Source: Alopecurus myosuroides
Lineage: Eukaryota > Streptophyta > Magnoliopsida > Poales > Poaceae
DNA: 64,000 bases
Assembly: GCA_028641055.1 (NCBI GenBank)
Contig: CM054058.1
Location: 498,001,919 to 498,065,918, forward strand
Reading direction: 5' to 3'
In this document: one piece after another, positions 1 through 12,300 of the stretch
Layout of the letters: each line of letters opens with the position of its first letter
Numbering within the stretch: the stretch's first letter is position 1
Notes under the pieces: model-generated
Told to the model about the DNA's origin: nothing
The model's database searches: none
The model's input: the letters and a program-made list of their open reading frames with translations, nothing else
Made by a program: the position numbers and the translations under genes

Positions 1-1414
1 CTCAAAATGTGCCACTGATCTATCTTCATACACACATCTCTTGAATCCTTTAAGAAACTCGGGATGGTCACTGATTACTTGACTTAGGTGTTTGGCGGCA
101 TTTTGATACAAATGCCATAAACAAAGACGATGGAATATACCGGGGAATACATTTCCAATAGCCTTTATAATGGCAGCACATTGATCAGTGAATATTGTTT
201 CAGGCTGCTTACCGGACATAGCTTGTAGGAAGGTTCTAAAAAGCCACTCGAATGAATCTGCACTTTCATCAAATAGCAAGGCTGCACCAAAAAGGATAGT
301 CTGTTTGTGATGGTTAACACCAATAAGAGGAGCGAATGGCATTTTAAACTTATTTGTTGAGAATGTGGTGTCAAATGAAATAGCATCTCCAAAGACAGAA
401 TAATCCATGATAGCTTGTCCATCTGCCCAAAAGATATTCATTATTCTACCATCATCTTCTTTTGATGTGTGCACGGCATAGAAGAATGAAGGGTCCTCAA
501 CTTGCTTATTCTTTAAATACTCCATTAGTGTGGCTGCATCATTGGATTCTAAATACTTCTTGCGCTCACTTCTTAAGTAATTGTTGCAATCCATTTGCAT
601 GAAAGGTACACCATCCTTACCATACCATTGCTCACAGAAATCATATATTTCGGCTTGTGTAATTCCCGATGCTCTCATTTGATTAATCATGTGGCGGTCA
701 ACATCTAAGAGTTGACGCTGAGATCTAAGCATGTGCCTCTTATCAGGACTTACGAGCTGATGATTGTGGTCAAGGATAACTTTCTGAATATTCCAAATAC
801 CCTCTCTAGTGACGGTGAACTGAACACGAGCCATACAAGCACACCTCGAAGTAGCTTGTTCTTTCTGGGTTACGTGTGTTGGATGATTAGCCTTCACACC
901 TGACTTGCTACAAACAAAATGTCTGGAAGATAAAGTTCCATCTGCTCTCTGCTTCCTGTGGCACCTCCTAATGCTGAATCCATTGGCTTTACCATAAGAA
1001 TTATAAAATTTGTATGCCTCTTCCTCGGAATGAAAGATCATCCCAACTTTTGGGACATTTGTGTCTGATGAATTTTGATTATCAGCCTGCAACGACATTT
1101 ACTTTACTGTCAGTTGTTGATGATCATATTGCAACAAACATTGTAGACTGATTAGTAGTTTTACATTATCTCCATCTTCCACGTCAAGATCGTTTCTTGG
1201 TGTGTTACTTGCCCTTGGCTGTCCGCTGGTTACATCCTCCGTAGCACTCAAATTTTCTAATGGTGATTGTTGCTGAGAGTTTGCAATCAATTAATAGAGG
1301 GTTTGGGTAGTCATTACATGTACGTATATAGATAAAAATTGTATAAAGCAGACTGGTACATACCATAGGTGCAGGGGCCGTGGGAAGAGAAGGTTGGGGC
1401 GGAGGGGCTGCCAT
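1..1414 (-). CDS. FAR1/FHY3-type MULE transposase, partial, open frame
   Basis: FAR1-family proteins are Mutator-derived transposases or their domesticated transcription-factor relatives. A continuous frame of 366 codons runs from 1098 to base 1 and leaves the window still open. It has an N-terminal FAR1 DNA-binding domain (SEEEAYKFYNSYG near the start, with the C/C/H-N-H zinc pattern ending in DHNHQL), then the MULE transposase core with the first acidic residue in SFDTTFS, the second in FTDQC, and the LCLWHLYQNAAKHL block. Two small upstream exons fit well: 1364-1414 (starts MAAPPPQ) and 1165-1272, spliced in phase to an exon starting at 1086 (ADNQNSSD). In that model the ATG at 1098 is intronic. 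The C-terminal part, including any SWIM zinc finger, is outside the window. Copy 2 is frameshifted at two places where this copy is intact. A domesticated host gene is less likely because terminal inverted repeats flank it. Confidence 0.75.
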
Positions 1415-1712
1415 CCGTATTCCCTACCCGTGCGCCGCGCTGCTGCTCGATGACTTGCGGCGTTGTCGCCGGGATCTTGCTGTGCCGTCGCCGTCGATGG
1501 CCACGTGAGATGAGAAGAGAAAGAAGAGTGGTTAGGGAAACCAGATTGTGTTATCGTGGGAAGCGGGAATAGCGTTTTGGTCGTTGGGGAAGCGATCTAG
1601 CAGGCGTGTGGATGACTGCTTTGCTTTAAGATCTGGTTTGCTACGTGGCAGACGTACCAGGTGGTCCAGCCTTTTGGGAGGTACGACCGTGGTCGTATAG
1701 GATTAATTTCCC
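1..1712 (-). mobile_element. Mutator-like element, copy 1 (right part only)
   Basis: This is the right-hand part of a Mutator-like DNA transposon; the left part lies outside the window. It is nearly identical to 4132-5845, differing by a few substitutions and two 1-base gaps. The right terminal inverted repeat occupies about 1660-1712 and ends TTAATTTCC. The element carries a FAR1-type transposase gene on the minus strand. Its right end abuts the left end of copy 2 with only about four bases (GGCC) between them, so the two copies lie head to tail. No target-site duplication can be read because the left end is missing. Confidence 0.75.
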
Positions 1713-1775
1713 GGCCGGAAATTAATCCTATACGACCAGGGTCGTACCTCCCAAGGCTGGACCACCTCCTCCAAT
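1650..1775. repeat. Head-to-tail MULE junction: palindromic meeting of two terminal inverted repeats
   Basis: The right TIR of copy 1 (about 1660-1712) and the left TIR of copy 2 (about 1717-1768) meet around GGCC and form an imperfect palindrome of about 50 bases per arm, centred near 1714. Shared blocks include GGTGGTCCAGCC, GGGAGGTACGACC and GGTCGTATAGGATTAATTTCC read toward the centre. Inside each arm TACGACC and GGTCGTA form a smaller inverted repeat. The same right TIR recurs at 5794-5845 next to unique sequence, which defines the element end. Confidence 0.75.
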
Positions 1776-1909
1776 CGACACCTGGATTCCCTTTTTTTTT
1801 TTGCGAGAAGCAGCTTATCCCCAATCTCTCCCGAATCGTCTCGCCTTCACACGCTCTGCTGCTAGTCCAAGCTCGTCGGTGCATCCACCGGCGGCCAGCG
1901 CTGTCTCCT

Positions 1910-2070
1910 AATTTCCACAGCCACGCTTGTCGGCGTATCCAGCGAACTCGCGTGCTTCCCGGCATCCATGCCCACGCTCGTCGGCGGATCAGCCAGCGCT
2001 CGCCAGCGTGCACGGCCGCGCTCGCCGGCGTCCATGGCCGCGCTCGCCAGCGCCCATGGCCAGTGATGGA
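1910..2070. repeat. GC-rich degenerate short tandem repeat inside MULE copy 2
   Basis: Units resembling CACGCTCGTCGGCG and CGCGCTCGCCAGCG recur with variable spacers across this stretch. This gives long but meaningless open frames on both strands. It lies in the 3' flank of the transposase gene, near the left TIR. It may be a captured GC-rich host fragment or a simple minisatellite; no protein similarity was recognised. Confidence 0.4.
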
Positions 2071-2651
2071 TTGCCCAACGCTCGCGGGTGCCGGGGATGC
2101 TGCACAGCGTATGCTTCCTCCTCTACCTCAACATCTACGGGCACCTCCATTACCGGCGAGTCGGCTGTCTGAAGAAGTTCAACGGAGCACAACAACCAGC
2201 TCCAGGCCAGAGACCAAGCAAATACGGTACGTTACACATAGAATCTCAGAAATTGTAATCTCACACATCTACAACCCTGATTAATCAGGCATTCACGCAG
2301 AGTACCACGGGCTAGTAATCCAAACGTACAGTACTCTTCCTGGCTACAACATTTACAAATTGTTTTTTAGATTCACTCAAGTTACAAATTGTAAGTACTA
2401 CCATACTTTAATTAGTACTAGTACTCCAGGCTATGTTACTAGTACAAAGAAACCTTAACTAGTACTAGTACTCCAGGCTGTAGCGAGAACCATTGTGCAC
2501 AAGATATATTCATCACTATCACAAGATGTATTCACCAATAAGCACACAATATTAGAATAAAAGGATGTCTTCAGTGTTATGTTGGAACAAGTATTAGAAA
2601 ATTTTAGCTGACATGCCCAGCTAACTAGCAGTAAGGCGCCATCATAACACA

Positions 2652-5547
2652 TCACTGCTGAAACTTTGATGTACTAGCACCTTCGCCAAAATCCAATTGA
2701 CGAGCAGTCGGTGGTATTGTGCTATCTCCGTGAACTTCAAACAATAATCTTGTAAACTCTCCTTGGATAGATGGAATGGGAACTGACGGATACTCTCCGG
2801 ATGGCATGACTGTGTATGGATTTATATTATCAACACAATGAAATTCCAAAGCTCTAGTTGTGGGCGGAACAAAAACTGACGGATACTCTCCAAATGGCAT
2901 GGTTGGTGGATTTGTATTATCAGCACGATGAAATTCCAAAGCTCTAGTTCTGGGTGGAACAAGTACTGATTCCTTTGCTGCATGGTTTGCATCTTTTCCT
3001 GCATATTGTGTGTGTAAACAAGAAATTAGAAAACTGAAACCTTGCTATTTATTTGCACTTAACAAGTCAGTGTACCTTTTTTCTTGCCTTTCTTTGCTCC
3101 CTCTAGCACATCTTTTGATCTTTTGTTCATCGGACCTTTTATTCTTTCAGGAGCTTTAAACGGTACCGTTGTTTTGGCGATATCTTCAGTAGTTTCAGGG
3201 GAACTTTCAGGCTCCTCATCTTCATCCAACTTTAGCTTGCTAAGTAAATCGTCTGCTTCCAAAGCCAACTTATCAATACCATTGTTAAGGTACACAAGAA
3301 CCTCCTTCGAAGTTTTACACTTCAATCCAAGTGACATCATCTTTCGAGAAGTGTGTGCAAACATGGATTCTAGGGTATCATTGATATTGAGTTCGGATTT
3401 AAAAATTTCTTGCTTCGCATATTTTGTCCATCTTTCAGTATGTACTGCTTGGTAGGGTAATGATATTGCAGCAGGTGAAAACCTTATGAGCATGCTTGCA
3501 TAATATACCTACAATATTAAGAAAAAATTCATTAGGTAAACCCAAATATTGTCATATTAAAGAATAGATAGAGAGAGAGAGAGTACATGTAATACATACC
3601 TATACACCCATACAACCTGCATGAACAAGATATCTCCAATGTACTTGGGTTAAAAGCCACTATGGCTTCATCATTCTTGTACTGAAGGATGTCACCTTGT
3701 AAGGTGCTAATTGTGCCGTAGACACGCACTAAAACACATGACAAAGAAAATTTGCTTTTTGAATTCCTCTTCAAACTCGGAGTAGAGTGTCCTAGTATAT
3801 GACTCAGCTGCAGTCTTCAACAATGGTAGGTCAGATATGCAAAGTACCCCGGGTCGGTATGGCGTGATTTGTAGTCTTCATACTTCTCTTTCCTACGAAG
3901 ACGAGAAGTGCACTTATCGTATGCTTGTAGAAATTCAGAGAGGCAAAGTTTTTTGCGAAAACTTTTCTTGAACACATTGTTCATTCCTTCGCTCCTCTGG
4001 GTCGACGTCATGTCTGCACTAAAAGACTCTCGCCGATAAATAGTAGCCCACTTCTCACGCAACTTGTACAAATTATTTAGCCAAGAATTCCCCACAACCT
4101 GGTATTTCGCCAATAGCTCGTGCCATCTATTCTCAAAATGTGCCACTGATCTATCTTCATACACACATCTCTTGAATCCTTTAAGAAACTCGGGATGGTC
4201 ACTGATTACTTGACTTAGGTGTTTGGCGGCATTTTGATACAAATGCCATAAATCAAAGACGATGGAATATACCGGGGAATACATTTCCAATAGCCTTTAT
4301 AATGGCAGCACATTGATCAGTGAATATTGTTTCAGGCTGCTTACCGGACATAGCTTGTAGGAAGGTTCTAAAAAGCCACTCGAATGAATCTGCACTTTCA
4401 TCAAATAGCAAGGCTGCACCAAAAAGGATAGTCCTGTTTGTGATGGTTAACACCAATAAGAGGAGCGAATGGCATTTTAAACTTATTTGTTGAGAATGTG
4501 GTGTCAAATGAAATAGCATCTCCAAAGACAGAATAATCCATGATAGCTTGTCCATCTGCCCAAAAGATATTCATTATTCTACCATCATCTTCTTTTGATG
4601 TGTGCACGGCATAGAAGAATGAAGGGTCCTCAACTTGCTTATTCTTTAAATACTCCATTAGTGTGGCTGCATCATTGGATTCTAAATACTTCTTGCGCTC
4701 ACTTCTTAAGTAATTGTTGCAATCCATTTGCATGAAAGGTACACCATCCTTACCATACCATTGCTCACAGAAATCATATATTTCGGCTTGTGTAATTCCC
4801 GATGCTCTCATTTGATTAATCATGTGGCGGTCAACATCTAAGAGTTGACGCTGAGATCTAAGCATGCGCCTCTTATCAGGACTTACGAGCTGATGATTGT
4901 GGTCAAGGATAACTTTCTGAATATTCCAAATACCCTCTCTAGTGACGGTGAACTGAACACGAGCCATACAAGCACACCTCGAAGTAGCTTGTTCTTTCTG
5001 GGTTACGTGTGTTGGATGATTAGCCTTCACACCTGACTTGCTACAAACAAAATGTCTGGAAGATAAAGTTCCATCTGCTCTCTGCTTCCTGTGGCACCTC
5101 CTAATGCTGAATCCATTGGCTTTACCATAAGAATTATAAAATTTGTATGCCTCTTCCTCGGAATGAAAGATCATCCCAACTTTTGGGACATTTGTGTCTG
5201 ATGAATTTTGATTATCAGCCTGCAACGACATTTACTTTACTGTCAGTTGTTGATGATCATATTGCAACAAACATTGTAGACTGATTAGTAGTTTTACATT
5301 ATCTCCATCTTCCACGTCAAGATCGTTTCTTGGTGTGTTACTTGCCCTTGGCTGTCCGCTGGTTACATCCTCCGTAGCACTCAAATTTTCTAATGGTGAT
5401 TGTTGCTGAGAGTTTGCAATCAATTAATAGAGGGTTTGGGTAGTCATTACATGTACGTATATAGATAAAAATTGTATAAAGCAGACTGGTACATACCATA
5501 GGTGCAGGGGCCGTGGGAAGAGAAGGTTGGGGCGGAGGGGCTGCCAT
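2652..5547 (-). pseudogene. FAR1-type MULE transposase, frameshifted
   Basis: Same gene as in copy 1, here covering the whole length. Exons at 5497-5547 and 5298-5405 splice in phase to the large exon starting at 5219. The FAR1 domain and first transposase acidic residue lie in 4401-5219. An extra C near 4433 and an extra T at 4253 break the frame before and after the FTDQC block, both absent from copy 1. Further breaks occur near 3830 and 3730. The transposase C-terminal half is at 3817-4290, the start of the SWIM zinc finger (ISCSC) near 3630, and the conserved RWTKYAK block with an acidic, lysine-rich tail at 3059-3493. The most distal exon, 2652-2939, contains a duplicated peptide unit ending GEYPSV. 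Such damage rules out a working protein from this copy. Confidence 0.75.
2765..2965. repeat. Internal direct repeat of about 70 bases in the 3' exon of the FAR1-like pseudogene
   Basis: A unit containing GAAATTCCAAAGCTCTAGTT and ACTGACGGATACTCTCC recurs near 2765-2855, 2836-2925 and partly 2926-2965. It duplicates a short C-terminal peptide. It probably arose by slippage or unequal exchange within the element. Confidence 0.6.
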
Positions 5548-6108
5548 CCGTATTCCCTACCCGTGCGCCGCGCTGCTGCTCGATGACTTGCGGCGTTGTC
5601 GCCGGGATCTTGCTGTGCCGTCGCCGTCGATGGCCACGTGAGATGAGAAGAGAAAGAAGAGTGGTTAGGGAAACCAGATTGTGTTATCGTGGGAAGCGGG
5701 AATAGCGTTTTGGTCGTTGGGGAAGCGATCTAGCAGGCGTGTGGATGACTGCTTTGCTTTAAGATCTGGTTTGCTACGTGGCAGACGTACCAGGTGGTCC
5801 AGCCTTTTGGGAGGTACGACCGTGGTCGTATAGGATTAATTTCCCCCCAACACCCCAGGATATCGGAGAAGCCAAGCAAAGCACCGCACCGGCACCGCTG
5901 TCAGCTGGTCCGTGAATTCTCTCCCCCCAAAAAAAAATCCACGAAAAGAAAACCGTAGAAAAAGGAAAAAATAACCGTACAACGGGAAAAATGTGAAAGT
6001 TGAGCCCCCCGCCAACGGAAAGATCATTAAGATCGGAGTGTAACCCCTGGATTAATTCGTCCCCTTCCATTGCAGTTTTCTACTCCTTCCTTCCCATTCT
6101 CTCGTCGT

Positions 6109-6116
6109 TATTTAAT
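6109..6116 (+). promoter_or_regulatory. TATA-like box of the HD-domain dNTPase gene
   Basis: TATTTAAT lies about 240 bases before the chosen ATG, in otherwise GC- and CT-rich leader sequence, and about 265 bases from the end of MULE copy 2. Its position suits a plant core promoter with a 5' leader of roughly 200 bases. It is inferred from sequence only. Confidence 0.4.
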
Positions 6117-6347
6117 CCAAACCTCTTCCGTGCCGCCGCCCGCCCCATTGGCCTAGTTGCTTTTCTGTCATCTCCCCTCCCCCGTTGTTGCCCATACCTC
6201 CCTCGGCTTCCAACCCCACGAACCCACGACGCGACCGAGACCCACCCACCTGTCTCTCTCTCTCGGCCGCCGCGCGCACGCCTCGAACCTTCCAGAAGCA
6301 GAGAAGCGCCGGGTTACTTCCGCGAACCCCGGAGAGGAAGGAAGGGG

Positions 6348-9300
6348 ATGGGCGAGTACTGCGCCGCCGCCGCCGCGGACGGGGAGCCCGCGGTGGCCCT
6401 CGTGCCGCCGCCGGCCAAGCGCCCGTACGGAGAGTACAGCTGGTGCTCCACCAAGCAGGTCTTCGACAACCTCCACGGCAACATCACGCTCGACCCGGTG
6501 AGTGACCGGTTGGCTCGCTCCCTCCCGCCCCTTATCCTCTCCTCCTCCCTCCATTGGCGGGGTCCTTGTCGCTCTTGTTTCCTTGCGGCGGCTGGTGGCA
6601 GGGTCGGTTTCCGCTGATTTGGATCCTTTTCCGATTGGCCATTGGACCGCTCCGCGCCTCATAGTTGCGCTGCTTGCCTGCTTATGCGTGTGTGCTTTTC
6701 CCCAACGTTTTATTCGCTAGCGGTCGGTTTCAGAAATCGCGGAGTATGCACAACCCGTGTCTGCCTGTTTGATCCTGCTCGCTCTAGTTTATATAATCGT
6801 CTCGTCAACGTCGGGTGGAGCGGTTTCGTCGGATTTCAGTCTCGTGGAAGGCCTGGTTCGTTCCGTTTTAGCAGACGAAACAAGCGAAAAAGGATTATCA
6901 TCTCACAATGTAGTAGCTGTGCATGTTCCATGTTGTTTCGTCAGATTTAAAAACAGTTGGTGGTGGTACCCGTGCATGCGCAATTGTTCTTCTTAGGATT
7001 TGAGCATGAACCGCGTATTACATTTGTGTTGCTCTGGCGTATCAACCGCGTATTAGCTACGCATGTGCCGTTCCGTTTTAAAATTCCATGGACCTGCTTT
7101 CCGCCGGAGAATGTGATGCGTCAGGTCAACTCTGACAGCGACAGGTACTATGGGGGTAATAAGTAAGCCTTGATTCGCTTGTTTTTGTTAGTGCTTGGGC
7201 TCTTAACATGCGACCTCCAGGTACTAATTTAGTAACATTGAGTTTTACTAGCATAGGCTACAGGAGGATCTGCTCAGTACAGGGGTATTGTGCGAGTAAA
7301 AACACTTGAGGTGTTTCTATATTTGGCTTACATACTTTACTAGTTTACTGTAGTTCACTGCAATTACTCCTGTGTTGTGCAGATGGTGCTAACAGAAATT
7401 TGTAACCTCCATTCTAATGTGTTTGATGAATTGATATCCACTAGTTTATATTTAAGTTATTACTGGGTCCCTTTTACTTTCTACCATGGATAGTAATTTG
7501 CATAGGAACTTTTGCATACTATTTCATTTTTTTGCAGTTTCCTGAATTTGAATACCAGTTCGGAGCATTAGTATATGATGATGGCACTGGCAATTGATCC
7601 ATTTTCAGTTTTACAAGTAAATTTGACAGGTTTCGTACTGCCATTGTCTTTCTTGCTGTTGGCCATTTGGTTTCCATTTTGAGTTTCAGTGCTCTGCATT
7701 TGTTTCAAGTAGAACATCACACCTGCTGCTTCTTTTCTGAAGGGAAAAAAAAAACGTCGGGTTACTGACCCAGCAGTCCAATATATGACTGATTTATTTG
7801 CAATTGGCTATTTTGGATGTGTGGTTAGTCATCTGTGCATCTGCAATGGTTCTTAGGATTTGAGTATGTTTGTGTTGCTGTGCTGTCTTCCACCGGGGAA
7901 TGTTATGCGTCAGGTCAACTCTGAGAGCGACAGGTAGTATTAAATAAGCCTTGATTTGCTTGTTTATATATCAGTGCTTGGGCTCTAACATGCGATCTCC
8001 AAGTGCTACTAATTTAACATTGAGTATACTACTATACTAGTATAGGATACATATGAGGATCTACTCAGCAAAGGGTATTGTGGAAGTAAAAAACACACTT
8101 TATTTTTGGCTTGGATACTTTTGTACTTTACTGTACTAAGCTGCATTTACTCCTGTATTGTGCAGCTGGCGCTTATGGCAATTTGTAACGTCCATTCTAA
8201 TGTGTTTGCTGAATTTATCTCGAATAGTATATATATTTAAGTTATACTGGGTCCCTTTTACTTTCTACCATTGATAGAATTTGCATAAGGACTTCTGCAT
8301 GCTATTTCATTTTTGCAGTTTCCTGAATTTGAATATTCAGTTCGGAGCATTAGTATATGATGATGGCACTGGCAATTGATCCATTTTCAGTTTTACAAGT
8401 AAATTTAACAGGTTTCGTACTGCCATCGTCTTTCTTGCTGTTGGCCATTTGGTTTCCATTTTGAGTTTCAGTGCTCTGCATTTGTTTCAAGTAGAACATC
8501 AAACCTGCTGCTTCTTTTCTGAAGGAAAAAAGAAACCTCGGGTTACTGACCCAGCAGTCTAATATATGACTGATTTATTTGCAATTGGCTATTTTGGATG
8601 TGTGGTTAGCCATCTGTGCATGTGCAATGGTTCTTAGGATTTGAGTATGTTTGTGTTGCTGTGCCGTATCAACTGCTTTGTTCCGTTTTAAAATTTGATG
8701 GAGTTGCTTTCCGCCGGAGAATGTTATGTGTCAGGTCAACTCTGAGAGAGACATGTATCATGGGGGTAATAAAGAAGCCTCGATTCACTTGTTTGTTTAT
8801 TGCTAGTGCTTGGGCTCTAACTTTCGACTTCCAAGTACTAAGTTAACATTGAGTATACTAGTATAAGCTATACAGGAGGATCTGCTCAGCGAAGGGTATT
8901 GTGGGAGTAAAAACACTTTAGGCCTTGTTTACTTCTAGTGTATTTTAGGGGATTGGAGGGGACCCACTCCAATCCCGAAAAATACATGATAGTCCGTTTA
9001 CTAGTCCGGTTTTGGAGGGGATAATCCCCTAAAATTCCCCCACCAACCAGCTCATATTTGTCTAGATTAAAAACTCTACCCTAGGTGAAAGCCTCGGCTT
9101 ACTGACCCAGCAGTCCAATATATGACTTAGTTATTTTGGATGTGTGGTTAGTCATTTGCATCTGATCATCTCCAGTGACTATCTATATCTAAAATTTTGT
9201 GTAGTGAGGCACTGAATGTTTAGGTAATTTCCAGTGCTCAAACTATTCATTTTTCTTTATTAACAATTACGTTCTCTGGTATGCAGCTGGCCTGTGAATT

Positions 9301-12300
9301 TGTGGATACAGAGGAATTTCAGAGGTTACGGGATCTGAAACAGCTTGGTGAGTTTTCTTCCCACACTTGAGGACCCTTCTTGGAATCTTTGCATTCTATC
9401 TTGCTGGGAGTTACAAAACTCTAAATGGTGTCCCACATCTTACATTCGTTTGTCCTAGTTAAGAAAATTTAAGGGCTCATAATGTAGTTTTCTCTCAGAG
9501 AACTGTTTGCTTAGCTGCAGCTATATTGTGTATTTGATCAAACCGTCTGTTTGTCACAAGCCTGTCCAGTCTGTGGATACTAACTATTTTGGCCTACTGG
9601 TTCATGCTTATAGTTTATGTTACCCTCACCCATAAGGCCATAACAATTAGACCTTTGATTGCAAAAATCTCATGATTGTGTTTAGCATTTGTCCAGTGAA
9701 AAATAATAGTACATTGGTACTTAAATTTTGTTGGCTGACTATTTGTGCACCAATGTTCCGCATATGATTTGGATGGACATTTGGATGCTTTTAGATTTTC
9801 TTTCTAAACCGAACATAGCTTCTTTTATTGTAAATCCAGTTCTGTTGGAATTTACTATAATTTGGTAGTTTTTTTTATTGATGTCTGGTTAACATGCTCT
9901 GCATGCTTTTCAGGTCTTACATATCTGGTGTATCCAGGGGCTGTTCACACGCGCTTTGAACATTCGCTAGGTGTTTATCAGCTAGCTGGGGAGGCTATGA
10001 ACAATCTTCAAATGACCCAGGTTCGTACCATTAAGCACAACTTTGCTGATATATACTGCTAACTTACAGTTTATTAGTGATGGAGAAGCTTATGCATTTT
10101 TTTTTCATTCAACAGGGAAGAGAGCTCGGCATTGACCGCATTGATGTGCAAACTGTGAAATTAGCAGGTTGGTGTTCTTATCCATGGCTCCATTAAGTTC
10201 TCATATTAATGATCTTTGTGATAATTGGGTTCAGGTCTTTTGCATGACATTGGACATGGCCCCTTCAGTCATTTGTTTGAGCATGAGTTTCTTCCTCGGA
10301 TTGATCCGGGTTCAACATCAAAATGGTGATTCTATTTTCATATATATGTTGTTGATTATTATCATTTCCTAAACTATCAGTTATTCTACACATTTATTTC
10401 TATTTCCTTTGTGCCTACTGCGAGAAGGCTCGAATTAGATTATTGTTTTATTATGGTTGAACCTCACAGCTTAGAAGGTAGAGGATTTAAGTTTATTTTA
10501 AGATATGCACTCTCTTCTCCAGTATTCATGATTTACAGTGCTTTAGCTGTCAAGGTATTGCCTGTTGATAGCTTTGACCCCTTGTTCCTAGACATTCATT
10601 GTGCCACATGTGTGGGCATATTAAGTTAACAAGATCATTGAATAAAACCCCACTTATCTGCATTTCCACATGCTTGTTAATATGTTAAATTGTTTGGAGA
10701 TTTTTTTTTGTAATATCTTAATTAGAAAAAAATTATTTGTTCATTCAGGTCCCACGAACATATGTCTGCACTGCTGCTGGACAATATTGTTGACAAACAC
10801 GCAATAGATATTGAACCTGATTATCTGAAAATTGTCAAGGTAAGCTGCATTTTACTTTCAGCACTTGTGGTTGCACAGACCAATTCTCATTCTATTTATT
10901 AAGCATTTTGACTTCTCGTCTTATAGAATTAGTTCAATGTGCAATCTGCCATCTCTAGGGAGTACTGTTATAAAATAAAAATGAAAAACCTCGATGAAGT
11001 TGTTAGGATCCTATATAGCATGTATAGTGCAGCAGTGCAGCACAATGTACTGTTCCAAATCACCCAACTCTAACATGCTTCTTTAAAATGTTCTGCAGGA
11101 AATGATAGTTGCAAGCTCTAAGTTTTCGACGACAGAAGTATGTACCTTGTTCTCTCCTATCACTGTAATTACCTTTTCGATTAAAAATAGATTACTTTGC
11201 TTCAGTTGGATGAAATGTAGCTTGTTTCTTCACAGGGTGTGAAGGAGAAGCGTTTTCTTTATGACATTGTTGCTAATGGTCGCAATGGAATAGATGTTGA
11301 CAAGTAAGGGCCTTCTTTATATTCTACTTCTACATTCATCTACAGGCCACCACCAATCATCTGGTTGTGGAATAAGCTGGAGTATCTTGTATACCTCATG
11401 GCATGAGTAACTGTGCAGGTTCGACTACATTGACCGCGATTGCAGAGCATGTGGTCTGGGGAGCAATTTCCAGCACTGGAGGTATATTTTGCCGTCAAAT
11501 GTGCTAACTTTCTTTTGCCCAATTGCCCCTTTGATCTTGTTGAAAATAAGAACAGAAGAATTCTGAGGTCTGCAGTAATTTGACAATCTGACAATTCGCC
11601 AGATGCAATGAAAGTTAAGGAATTGTTAACACAATCTAAGACATGATTATGATGAAGCAAGAATATGTCAGATAAGCAATTGGGACGTTTATTTATTGAT
11701 AAGACATGCTACTTGTGATTATGTGATCCATCAGCGCATGAACAGCACTTGCCAATTGGCATATCTTTGGCTAGACCATCTCTGATGAGGTCAACATCCC
11801 GTCCCTCTTCTGGTAATAAAATATGGACAAGTAACCTGAACAACTACGCAGACCATATTCTCTCACAGTTCTGTATCTCCCTTTGATAAGGAGGCTAAAG
11901 CCTCATATAGGGCCTTTTTTTATGAAATGTCCTTGTCTTTTCAAGCTCTTATGTCAGACATGGCTAAATAATTGTGGCTGAACTTTTGGAATAGTTTTGT
12001 TTGTGAAGTTGTGCAGTTTGTGATTTGCTGAATTCAAGATAATTACCATGTCTTGTCCAATTTTTTTTTGGAATTCATGTGAAGTCTTTAAAACTATCAT
12101 GATTACCAAAATAGTTATCATTACCTGCGGTTCGTTACCATTTTACTTGCAGGCTTTTACAAGGTATGCGAGTGATGGGTGATGAAATATGCTACCCTGC
12201 CAAAGATTGTAGGTGCACTATATGACAATATTCATCTATTTAAGTTTGACCATTGGCATCATTTATTTTTTCAAGAGTATCTAATACGTGGTTTTGGATG

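Larger units (their letters stand above)
1717..5845 (-). mobile_element. Mutator-like element, copy 2 (complete, about 4.1 kb)
   Basis: This element is bounded by imperfect TIRs of about 50 bases that start GGAAATTAATCC. It contains a decayed FAR1-type transposase gene on the minus strand and a GC-rich stretch near its left end. The right end at about 5845 is followed directly by the promoter region of the dNTPase gene. No 9-base target duplication is visible: the left flank is the end of copy 1 and the right flank is CCCCAACAC. That fits a tandem duplication, or a lost flank, better than a clean insertion. Confidence 0.7.

Noticed and set aside
1661..2284. 207-codon ORF across the MULE junction
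   Set aside because: It runs through terminal inverted repeats and a GC-rich minisatellite. No domain is visible and the composition explains the length.
3571..3592. GA microsatellite
   Set aside because: A short simple repeat in an intron of the FAR1-like pseudogene; ordinary.
5232..5423. 63-codon ORF directly before the FAR1-like ATG
   Set aside because: Better explained as exon 2 of the FAR1-like gene plus retained intron, since in-phase splice sites exist at 5405 and 5298.
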